This document shows, in pieces, positions 1-9,087 of a DNA stretch of 64,000 nucleotides; position 1 is the stretch's first letter; the number at the start of each line of letters is the position of its first letter. Under the pieces are notes generated by a model. The model worked only from the letters and a program-made list of their open reading frames with translations, did not search any database and was not told where the DNA came from. Where the stretch lies: positions 1,922,001 to 1,986,000 of the forward strand of contig CP084619.1 of the NCBI GenBank assembly GCA_025917655.1, in the 5' to 3' direction. The position numbers and the translations under genes are program-made. The DNA comes from Chlorella sorokiniana (lineage: Eukaryota; Chlorophyta; Trebouxiophyceae; Chlorellales; Chlorellaceae).

Positions 1-1373
1 CGCAACCGCCTGTGGCAGGCCGGCGGCAGCAAGGCCGGAAGCGGCAGCAACTGCGGCGCACCACTGCGCCTGCGCCAGCTGCGCCAGCCAGGCCCAGGCA
101 TCGGGCGCCAGCAGCGCGTCGCGCCAGCCCGGCGGCGGCCGCAGGTGGCTGCCCTCCTGGATGGGGCGGCCGCCCTCGGCCAGGCGCCACACGGCGGAGC
201 CGCCGGCACGGGAGAATGACCAGGAGAGGGCGGCGGAGAGGAGGCGCAGCGCGGCGACGCACACGCCGCCGCCGTCGGCGGCTGCTGCGGCTGCGGGCGC
301 CGCCTCTCGCGCGCAGGCCAGCCCGTGCAGCAGCAGGCCGTGCAGGTAGCCCTCCTCCAGCGACTCCCGACACCTCTCGTGCACCTCCCTGCAGCGACGC
401 AGCAGCACGGCGGGCCGGCGCTGGCAGTGGGGTGCTAGGAGGGGGCACAGCAGGGCATGGCCCACAGCCGGCCAAGGTTGGGTGGCCTGTGCCTGCCTTT
501 GCACAAAGCCAAGTGGTCGGGCCATCGTTGCACTCCCTTGCTGGTACAAATTAAAACGCCTGGAGGGGCGGCTGCGACCCCCACACCCCCACCCCTCACC
601 CTTACCCACCCCCACCCTCCTCCACCCACCAGCTGAGGCCCATGGTGCTGGCGGTGGCGGGCGAAAACTCCTCCACCACCGCCGTCAGCAGCTCCAGCCC
701 CGCACGCCGCGCCTCCGCCGTGCCGGCCTGGGTGGAGAGGGAGTGGATGGCGAGCAGCGGCGCCGCCTGCTCCTCGCCCGCCGCCTCCAGCCAGCCGCGC
801 TTGATGATGGCGGCAGCCGCGCCGTTCACCTGTGCCCGCAGCAGCGGGCCGGGCTGGCGGGCGGCGCCCAGCGCGAGGTGCAGGAGGAAGTGGAGGGTGG
901 CCTGCTGCGCGGGGCGGCCCAGCAGGGCCCAGCGCCCCAGCACAGCCTCCCGCAGCGCCAGCACCGCCTGCACAGGGGAACCAGGCGCGGAGCGGCGCTG
1001 CGACTCACGACACTCGCTGCCGCATTGACCGATTTGGGCCACTGCTTGACTTCGTCGAATGCGCTGGTTGCGTTGGCAGCGGCTCAGGCTGCGCGCTGTG
1101 CAACTGGACCCCCCAGCAGCACCGCACTCGCCTGGAACTGCGCCGCCTCCTCCCCCGACTGCTGCAGCACCGACACACACTGCTCCACACTGCCGCTGCG
1201 CGGAACTCTAGCAGCGCCTGCTCCGCGGCACTGCGTCTGGCGGGGGAGGGGTCCTGCAGCAGCCGCACAGCAGGATCGGTCAACTCGCGAGCGGCAGCGG
1301 CGCTGCAGGCGCTAGCGGCGGCAACACAGAGGCACAGCGGTTCAGCGCGCTGACTACATTCAATGGCTGGCAC
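1..1373 (-). CDS. XPO4: Exportin-4 (XPO4-like), N-terminal part, runs off the left edge
   Basis: Importin-beta-family nuclear transport receptor; exportin-4 carries cargo such as eIF5A out of the nucleus with RanGTP. Three coding blocks are visible: a first block from the ATG at 1373, a second at about 971-630, and a third from 420 past the left edge. The second block holds the family signature 'IIKRGWLEA' and then 'LLTAVVEEFSPATASTMGLS', close to the animal XPO4 stretch that ends in GLS. The third contains 'LRLLSAALSWSF', matching the XPO4 helix before the central domain. In the first block the reading frame changes near 1197 ('AEQALLEFR' in one frame, 'VEQCVSVLQQSGEEAAQFQA' in another), as if one base were missing. 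The first donor is unclear. Family assignment is firm; the start codon is less so. Confidence 0.85.
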
Positions 1374-1785
1374 GCTTTCAGGAAGGCAGCTCGTGCCAGG
1401 CGCTCACATGCAGGCCCTGGCAAGCCGCCTCAAAGCCTGCAAGCTGAGCAGCGTCCATCCCCGGCCGATTCTACAGAATTACGGCATGTGAACTCATTGC
1501 GATGTTTTGGTATATTCAAAAGGGTGCGGGGGGTACCCCAGAGGCTCCCATTGTCGTCCAAGCAGGGCAAGTTTTCTACTGCTCCCAGCAACTTCATTTC
1601 GAGGCCATCTCACTTGAATGTTTTACCTTTGAGTATTGTAATAAGGCGCAAATTATGTGCGAACTACAGACGCACCTTGGGGGCGTTTGCGTTGCGGTAT
1701 TGATCACAACTTTGCAGTGACACGGGCGGCTTTCCCAGATGATGGGTTGCACGGGATAGCGGCGGGGCTGCGTTCCGATCCTGTC
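1374..1785. promoter_or_regulatory. Divergent promoter between XPO4 and PIGC
   Basis: 412 bp between two start codons on opposite strands. It is less GC-rich than the flanking coding DNA in its 1490-1720 part. No ORF here resembles a known protein. I infer a shared bidirectional promoter with two 5' UTRs; I see no specific element I can name. Confidence 0.5.
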
Positions 1786-3289
1786 ATGGCGCCGCGCCGT
1801 GCAACCGACTCTGGGCCAACAACGGTGCAGCATACGGCGGCGGGAGAGGCGCCGCCGCCTCCGCCCGGCGGCCCCAGCGCAGCGCAGCGCCGCTGGCGCA
1901 AGGTGCTGTACGAGCGGCAGCCGTACGACGACACGTACACGGGGGAGGGGTTCCTGGAGGAGCTGGTGGTCAACGCCACGGTGCCGCAGCGCGACTACGC
2001 CGCCGTCGTGTGGTCGGCGCTGGTGGTCGACCAGCAGCTGGCCAGCGTGGCGGCGGTGGGCAGCGCCTCCTACCACCTGCACCAGGCACGCTGCCGCTGC
2101 CGACACCTGCCACCCTCAAGACTGTGTGACGGTCGCCAGCCATCCCATCGCGAGCCCAGCACGCCGATCTTGCTGTGCTGCTGACGCTGTCATGCTCGTG
2201 CCCTGGCCCCCGCCCTGCGGGCTCCTTCCAACTCGCAGGGAACAGTCACCGCCCGCCAGCTGCTGCTAGCAGATGTGCTCCTCATGCTGCTGGGCTCTGT
2301 GATGTACCTCGCCGCCGGCGCATGGGCGGCAGCCCGGCGAGCGGCGGCGGCCGGGGGCGGCGGCAGCGGCGTGCGGCGTCACGCCGCCCGCCTCGCCCTC
2401 CAAGCCAGGCAGCTTGCCGCCGCGGAGCCCCGGGGATGGCAGGAGGCCCACCGGCGGCAGCCCCTGGGCCTCCCCCTCCCTGTCCCCCTGCAAGCTGCCT
2501 CCAGAGCCGGGCGGGGGCGGCAGCGGCGGCTGGCGGCGGCTGGCCGACGGCGCCGGCAGCCTGGCCAGCCTGGCTGCGGCCACGGCGCTGCTGTCCCCGC
2601 TGCTGGGCACGCTGACGGAGACGGTCAGCCCCGACAGCATCGTGGCCTGCGCCTGCCTGCTCAAGCTGGCCCACCTCTTCCTCCACGACTACCACTTTGC
2701 CGCCGGCCTGGCCGCCGCCCTCACCGGCTCCCTGGCGCTGGGCGCCGCCGTGTGCGCCAGCGTGCTGCTGGCCAGCCGGCTGGGCAGCCCAGAGGCGGTG
2801 TATGCCCAGGTGGGCGGCGCAGCCGGGGCGTGCGTGCGGGGTTGCATTCACGTCGTGGTGGGTGGCGTGCAGCGCCTCCCGACTGCCAGGCCTGTGGGCA
2901 TGGCTCATCCCGCCTCCCCGCCCACCAGCCGCCCACCTGCGACCCCCAACCCACCCTTGCGGACACCACCCACCACATGCACATCCCCGCAGCTGCTACT
3001 AAGCCTGGAGCTGTACATCTTGGGACCGTACTGCCGTCGCCAGGTGGCCGCCGCCTCGCGGGCGGCGCACGCCGCGCTGACGGCGGCGATGGCGGCAGCG
3101 GCGGCGGCCTCGCTCGCCCGCCAGTCGGTGCTGCTCACCTCCGCCTTCCTCTGCGCCCTCGCCTTTGTCACCCTCATCTGCCCCATGTGGCTGGTGCGCA
3201 TACACAAGTTCAAGGCGGCCATCAACGGGCCGTGGGACGAGGCGGTGCCGCGCCTGTCCCGCGCCGTCACGCAGCAGCTGGCCTGCTGA
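1786..3289 (+). CDS. PIGC: PIG-C / GPI2, subunit of the GPI-GlcNAc transferase
   Basis: Subunit of the ER enzyme that adds GlcNAc to phosphatidylinositol, the first step of GPI-anchor synthesis. Exons 1786-2085, 2239-2809 and 2993-3289. Exon 1 begins MAPRRATDSG and has 'WRKVLYERQPYDDTYT', the family's N-terminal signature. Exon 2 has hydrophobic segments ('LLMLLGSVMYLAAGAW', 'LLSPLLGTLTETVSPDSIVA'). Exon 3 ends with the conserved 'PMWLVRIHKFKAAINGPWDE'. Intron 1 starts with GC (GCACGC). Between about 2340 and 2410 the frame moves from 1 to 2 inside a Gly/Ala/Pro-rich insert, so one base is extra or two are missing; corrected length is about 388 residues. A TGTAA signal follows at 3392-3396. 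The assignment is secure. Confidence 0.92.
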
Positions 3290-3391
3290 GGCGGCGGGCA
3301 TGCTGAGGCCGTGCAGACCCTGATTGAAGGTGGCGGGAGCTTGAACTGCCTCTCTTACGGCGCAAGGCAAGGATGGGAGGAGTAGCTTGCA

Positions 3392-3396
3392 TGTAA
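3392..3396 (+). terminator. TGTAA poly(A) signal of PIGC
   Basis: The pentamer TGTAA, the usual green-algal poly(A) signal, lies about 100 nt past the PIGC stop. It is also only about 75 nt from the convergent IFT52 stop, so the two 3' UTRs must be short or overlapping. Confidence 0.6.
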
Positions 3397-3468
3397 CATG
3401 GGACGCCGGACAGTTGAGAGAGATGCCTGCAGCCATGCTTTGGGCGCGCTCTCGGCACCTGGCTGGCC

Positions 3469-5679
3469 TCAGTACCCCAGCCCCGCCCCGCGGTCCGGCA
3501 TCTTGCACTGCACCACCGCCTCCAGCACCTCCGCCAGCTGGCGCTTGGCGGCCGCAGGGTCGGCGCCCGCCCCCGCAGCGCTGCGCAGGCCCAGCAGGCG
3601 GGCGCAGTCGTGCACGTAGGCCTGCAGGGGCGGGGCGGCCCCCGCTGCGGTGTGCTGCCAGGAAGGCCGCTGTCACGTTGTTCAGGCGCTCCTGCAGCGG
3701 GCACAGAGGCGTGGCGGTGCCTGATGCGAGCCGCTTGCAGCCACAAACGGCTTTATGAGATGCTGTGTCCGATGCAGCCACAGCTTGCCCTGCCGGCAGC
3801 CGTGGCAGCCGCGCATCAGGGCATGCTTCTGCAGCCAACCGCCGACGCCACCCGGCTTGTGGCCATGACGCACCAGCGGCCCCGCAAGCTCCTCCTCCAG
3901 ATCAAACAGCTCCAGTGCCGGCGGCGGCAGCTCGCGGAAGGCGGGCGGGAAGATGGCGGGCTGCAGCGGCGGGAAGGGGACCTCCAGCGGCGGCGTCCAC
4001 AGCGGCAGCTGGCGGCGGCGCAGCGCAGCTTCTGCTCCCAGCTCCCGCCGCAGCGCCGCGACCTGCGCACGGCATCTGAAAATCGTCAGGGCAAAGGCAA
4101 AAAAAGGGCACGCATAGCCTCCTGTTGCTGCTCGCCGGCTGCCCAGCATGCTGCATATGACAACGCCTCCATGCGGCGCTGCCCCCCGCCCCCTGCCACC
4201 CGCCTGTGGCACCAGGCTGGTGTCCAGGCGGAACAGCTTGTCGGCAAACATGCGGGTGATGTCCAAGGGCAGCTCGGCGTGCTCCTGAGGGTGGTGGGGG
4301 GCAAGGCAGCCGGCGTGTTGCCTGGGCAGCAGCCTCTCAAGAAGCGTGCCTGCCTCGCTGGCATGGGTACAATGGATCCGAGTTTGCCTGGCCGTGCAAC
4401 AAGAGGGCATGCATGCTCCAAGCTGTGGCTCCGTACTCTGTTCAGCCCCCTACCTGCAAGCACACGCGAGGCTGCGCCGCCAGCTCCGCCATGTGCGTCA
4501 CTGGACGAGGGTCCAGGATCTCGGGCTCAGCGATGGTGCGGGAATTGAGCGCACAGGCAGGGTCGCGCAGCATCCAGCCCAGCAAGAAGTCCAACAACGG
4601 CGCATTGTCCTCCTTGCCCAGCCACTCGTCGCCAAACATGGCGGCTGAGCCAAGCGCCGCCACTCGCCCGGCACCGCCGCTGTCCTGCCACCACACAGCG
4701 CCTGCAGGCAGCAGGCGCCTCGCTGAATAATAATCAGGAAGCTATGTGGTGCGCACAGAGCAGGGTGTTGGGCCAGGCATGAGCTTGCTGCAGAGGCGGT
4801 GAAACATGTGGTGGCTTGGGTGCACTGCCACAAGGTGGGCAAACTAGCAGACGCACAGCACGGCATCCACAGCCCCGCACCTATCGCCATGTTGCAGGGG
4901 TGTGCCACCAGGCCTGACGACAGGATGGGCACGGCCGGCGCCTGCGCCACAACGGTCGCGCCGTCGGGAAACACAAAGGAGGCCAGCGGGCGCCCGTTCT
5001 CGTCGCTGGCCCGCGCGCCGCCCGCCCCGGCCGCGCCATTGCCGGCTCCGCGCCGTGCCTTGCTGTTGCTGGCGCAGTAGGCCGCCATCTCTGGCGACAG
5101 CAGGCCCTCGCTGACCAGCACCTGCTTGGGGTGCATGTACCTGCAACAGCACATGCCAGGCAGGGGAGCATCAGGGTTCCGTGCCCCGACAAAACACAAA
5201 AATCGACACAAGGAGCCTCCCGCTGTCATGCTGATTGGTTGCCATGCTCGCTCCACAAAGTGCCCTGTTCCCACTAACCGGGTGAAGGCTGTCTGAATGA
5301 CGCAGTCGGCAGCAAGCCGCAGCCCGAAGCCGGCCAGCAGCTCGTTTAGGTGGGTGCTGGCGGCGACTTCGCCGCCCTCCCCTCCCAAGACTAGCAGGTT
5401 TCCACCTCCGTGCACAAAGTCGCGCAGGTGCTCCAGCTCCTGTGCGGTGAAGGGCTGAGTGGGGCCGCCAAACACGACGATTGCCGCCTGGTTCAGGACT
5501 GCAGGAGTGATGGCGGGCGCCCCGCCTGCTGCATCCAGGCGGCGAACATCGCACCGAGCAGAGCGCAAGTGACGTGCCAGCTGCTTGTAGCCGCTGCGCA
5601 GGTTGAACTTCTCGCCCTTGCATGATGACACCAGCACCACAGGGCCTGCCCCGTCCACAGTTGCGCCCGCTGCTGCCAT
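3469..5679 (-). CDS. IFT52: Intraflagellar transport protein 52 (IFT-B core)
   Basis: Core subunit of the IFT-B train needed to build cilia. Exons (minus): 5679-5279, 5140-4881, 4701-4454, 4284-4204, 4062-3874, 3691-3659, 3621-3469. They sum to 1365 nt, exactly 455 codons. The N-terminal GIFT domain reads 'KFNLRSGYKQLARHLRS' and 'FVHGGGNLLVLGGEGGE', then 'YMHPKQVLVSEGLLSPEM' and 'AALGSAAMFGDEWLGKEDN'. The C-terminal part has 'FPPLQPAIFPPAFRELPPPA' followed by 'LELFDLEEEL', nearly invariant in IFT52. The last two exons give the coiled IFT88-binding tail and require a very short GC-AG intron (37 nt); otherwise there is a frame slip there. Intron 4 (4203-4063) also begins GC. Well supported and apparently intact. 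Confidence 0.93.
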
Positions 5680-6320
5680 CGCGCAGCGGTGCTGTCAATG
5701 CTGCAAGCTTGCGCTGAAATGATGGTGTGCAGGTACTTTGAGCTGATATATCTCAAGATATAGATCCTGCGACTTTCCCCGCCGCGCAACCTTTCGGCAA
5801 CTTGACCGAGCAAGAAAACGGTTCTCCAAGGATATCCTATGCGCGTCCAGTATTGATTTGAGTGCATTTACAGCAGTATTTGCGCAAACCAGAGTGATAT
5901 CGCGACTTTCAACGCAGGTGTAGTGCCTGTACCTAGCAGAACTCCCTACACGCACTCAAACTCCTCCTGTTGGCACTGGTTCGCAGTGTGCCCAATCAAA
6001 ATGGCTCAACGGAACACCGGACGTCTTGCGGGGCCGCGCCAAGGAACGGGACTGAACTACGAGGTGGGAACCGAGGGTCGTAGCGCCACATTGTGGTTCC
6101 CAGTCGTTCACAAAATTATAGGCAGCCCCATACGCCAGGTTTCCCTCGGCCAGCCCTGTATTGATCACAGGCTCACCTTTGCCCCTCTCTGTTCGGCGTT
6201 TTGCTGTTTCCCATGTGTGTTGAATCATTGAGGTGCAACCTCCTCTAGGTTTTCGCCTGCCAGCCGGTGAACGGCCAGGGCACCGCCGCCACTAGCAGCG
6301 CCCGCCGCTGCACCGGCGCC
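5680..6320. promoter_or_regulatory. Divergent promoter region, IFT52 / small membrane protein
   Basis: About 640 bp without a recognisable coding exon. It contains two perfect inverted repeats: TATATCT-2 nt-AGATATA at 5747-5762, about 70 bp upstream of the IFT52 ATG, and TGGGAACC / GGTTCCCA at 6065-6072 and 6095-6102. A 5' exon of the downstream small gene may lie here, but I could not place it. Confidence 0.45.
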
Positions 6321-6326
6321 TGGCAG

Positions 6327-6532
6327 GGGGCTGGAAATGCATCGTGCTGGGGTTCTTACTGCTCACTGGCTACTCTGCGAATCAAGCGTGCGCTCTCTTG
6401 CTGCAGGGTCTGGGGCCTATTATTGGTGTGCTCATCGCTGTCCACGTTGCCGCGCTGCTCTTCTGGATCTTCTCCCTAATTCGCAGCAGCATGAGCCAGA
6501 GGCCGCGAAAGGCCGACATCAAACAACACTGA
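6327..6532 (+). CDS. Small uncharacterised membrane protein (5' end unresolved)
   Basis: The open frame ending at the TGA 6530-6532 encodes about 60 residues with two hydrophobic stretches, 'IVLGFLLLTGYSANQA' and 'GLGPIIGVLIAVHVAALLFW', then a basic tail ending 'PRKADIKQH'. This looks like a real two-pass membrane protein, but no ATG lies in frame before a stop at 6293-6295. A splice acceptor at about 6326 (ggcag) suggests that a short upstream exon carries the start, or a base is missing near 6335. The stop is only 13 nt before the RsmH ATG on the same strand, so the two are probably one transcript. I do not recognise the family. Confidence 0.5.
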
Positions 6533-6545
6533 TCAGCAAATTAGA

Positions 6546-7913
6546 ATGACCGTTACACGGGCCGCAGCGGCGGGGGCAGCAGCGGGCTGCCGTACCGCAA
6601 AACCGCTGCTAGCTGCCGCAGCAGCGCTGAGGCCCCGCTTCTGTGCCCCTAGACAGCGTGCGCAGCAGCAGCAGGCATGGCTCAGCCGGGGTCATAGCAG
6701 CGGCGTTGTCGCCCTGCGCGCGGCGGCGGCAGCTGCTGCCGCCCACGCAGCCGACACGAGCGAGGCAGCGGAGGCCAGCCAGCAGCCCCACATCTCTGTG
6801 ATGATGGACGAGGTGCTGGCAGCGTTCGAGGGCATGGCGGTACGGCGGTACGTGGACGGCACGCTGGGTGCCGCCGGCCACGCTTCAGCGATGCTGCGCC
6901 AGCACCCGGAGCTGGAGGCCCTGGTCGGCTTTGACCTGGACCCCACCGCACACCAGCTGGCCACCGCCCGCCTGGCCGCCGCCGGCGCCGCCGTCGTGCC
7001 CGTGGCGGTGTCTGCTGCGGGGCAGGCGGCGCTGGGCGCGCCAACCCCGCCCCCGGCCGCCCCGCCGCCTACCTCGTGCGCGCCAACTTCGGCAGCATGC
7101 ACCGCGTGCTGCAGCAGCTCCCGCTGGATGGGTCTGCCGCTGGCGTCGGCAACGGTACCGGCGGTACGGGCGTGGACGCCATCCTGCTGGACCTGGGCAT
7201 CTCCTCCATGCAGGTGGCCCGCACGCCCTTTATTTGCCACTGTGGGTGCGCGCGTTGCCCGGCCGCCGCCCTCCCCCTCACCCTGCCTCGTCCACTCTGT
7301 GGGTGCGCGCGCATGCACACACCCACCCCAGGGGCCCCCTTGTCCATCCCCTCCCTACCCCACCCATCGCCGCCAGGTGGACACCGCGGAGCGCGGCTTC
7401 TCCTTCCTGCGCGACGGCCCCCTGGACATGCGCATGGACCCCGGGCGGCGCTGAGCGCTGAGCTGGCGGTGAACAGCTGGAGCGAGGCGGAGCTGGGCCG
7501 CGTCATCCGCGAGTTTGGGGAGGAGCGGCACTGGCGCGGCATCGCGCGCAGGTGGGCAGCCGCGGGGCAGGGCTGAGGGGGAGGGGCGGCGGCGGCGAGG
7601 GGAAGGCTTGAACCGGGAGCAAGGGTCTGTGTGCGTGGAGATGAGTGGGGCGCCGCGCTGGGGAGCTGTTGCAAGGGGCCGGGAGGAGCGCATTGTGGAG
7701 CGGGCTGGAAGCTGCAGCTTGGCTGCTCCCAGTCCCTGCTGGCTCCCTCGACTCGCCGGCGCTCCCTGCTTGCAGAATCGTTGCTGCCCGGGAGGAGGCC
7801 CCGCTGACCACCACCCAGCAGCTGGTCAGGGCCATCGGCAGCCCGGGGGCGGCGGCCGCAGCGGCGGCAAGCGACGCGGCGCCGACACCAAGTACAAGCA
7901 CCCCGCCACCCGC

Positions 7914-7951
<38 letters not shown>

Positions 7952-8671
7952 GCAGAGCGTGGCTGCGGTGAGCGCTGGGCGGCCCGCCGCACACCAGCTG
8001 GAAGGCAGCTGTGAGGTGGCGTCCTGGTGGCCTAGCGCGGCCCAGCCCCTCCTCACGCATGCATGCGGGCCCCTGCCTCCACGCGCTGCCGCCGAGGAAG
8101 GGGTTGACGAGGCGGGGGAGGTGGTGATGGTGCCTGGCGCCCTGCCTGCTCCGCCGCCCCCACACACACACCGCTGCCAACCGCCTGCAAGCCCGCCTGC
8201 AGGCCCTGCCCGACGCCATTGCGTGCCTCGCCCCCGGCGGTCGCCTGGCCGTCATCACCTTCCACTCGCTGGAGGACCGCATCGTGAAGTGGGCCTTCCG
8301 CGCGGCGGCAGGTGCGGCAGGCCAGGGGGCGGCTGACATGCCCTGTGTGTTTGTTTTGTTTGTTAAAAGCCTGGCCAGCTGCCGTCAAGACGAGCTGCCC
8401 ATCAGCGAAGCTGCTGCCCTGCTCCGGTTACTGGGTTGCAGCGCGTAAAGGGCGGGCCGATGTTGGCCTCACGCACCGCTGCTCCTGCCCCGCTGCAGGC
8501 ATGTCGCCCAGCGACGAGCCCCTGCCCTCCTACTGCCTACCGTTTGAGCAGGCCGCGGCGGCTCCAACCGTGCGCATCCTCACGCGCCGCCCCCTGGTGC
8601 CCAGCGAGGCGGAGCAGGCGGCCAACGTGCGCAGCCGCAGCGCAAAGCTGCGGGTGGTGGAGAAGCTGTGA
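6546..8671 (+). CDS. rsmH: Plastid-type 16S rRNA m4C1402 methyltransferase RsmH (MraW)
   Basis: SAM-dependent methylase that N4-methylates cytidine 1402 of small-subunit rRNA. Exons 6546-7213, 7377-7551, 7776-7967, 8203-8311, 8499-8671. An Ala/Arg-rich presequence of about 75 residues suggests plastid (or mitochondrial) import. Then come '[11 protein letters not shown]', the SAM loop '[11 protein letters not shown]', '[12 protein letters not shown]', '[18 protein letters not shown]', '[17 protein letters not shown]' and '[20 protein letters not shown]', all in bacterial order. Three frame breaks lie in homopolymers: C5 at 7050-7054, G3 at 7443-7445, G5 at 7845-7849. Adding one base to each makes the exons sum to 440 codons. 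The upstream ORF ends 13 nt before this ATG. Confidence 0.93.
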
Positions 8672-9087
8672 GGCAGGTGTCAGACACCGTGTGCGGCGGA
8701 GCTCGGCATTACCCGGGCAGCGTATGCCGCCCTCGCCGGGCGTGCACGGTTCAGCTCCATGTTCTGCTGCCTGCCAGGAGTGCCCCTCCGCGCCTTCTCC
8801 TCCCTTCTTGGCTCTGCACAGTGTACATTAACGAGGGGCCTGGCAGCGCCCTCTCGTGGCAGCAGTGCCTGTCGGGGCTGCTTTCCTTCCTGCTCCGACT
8901 CCTCTGCTCATGACTGGATCCTGATTACAGCGTGGTCCACTAAAAACATTACCAGCACTGCTTGCCAGTCCCCTGCGCTGGCCCTTCTCTCCGTTACGGT
9001 GCTTTGCAACTGCTGTTGCTCCTTGACATGCATCCTGAGACCGCTGCGGCGGCGGCGGCACAACCGTGTGAACACCGCTTTCCTGCG
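8672..9087. other. Convergent 3' region between RsmH and the HIR gene
   Basis: 416 bp between two stop codons facing each other. I see no conserved ORF and no TGTAA on either strand; it should hold the two 3' UTRs. Confidence 0.4.

Noticed and set aside
12-554. Long Arg/Pro-rich open frames on the plus strand at the left edge, and many similar ones throughout.
   Set aside because: They are antisense shadows of GC-rich coding exons; the other strand carries recognisable conserved protein (here exportin-4).
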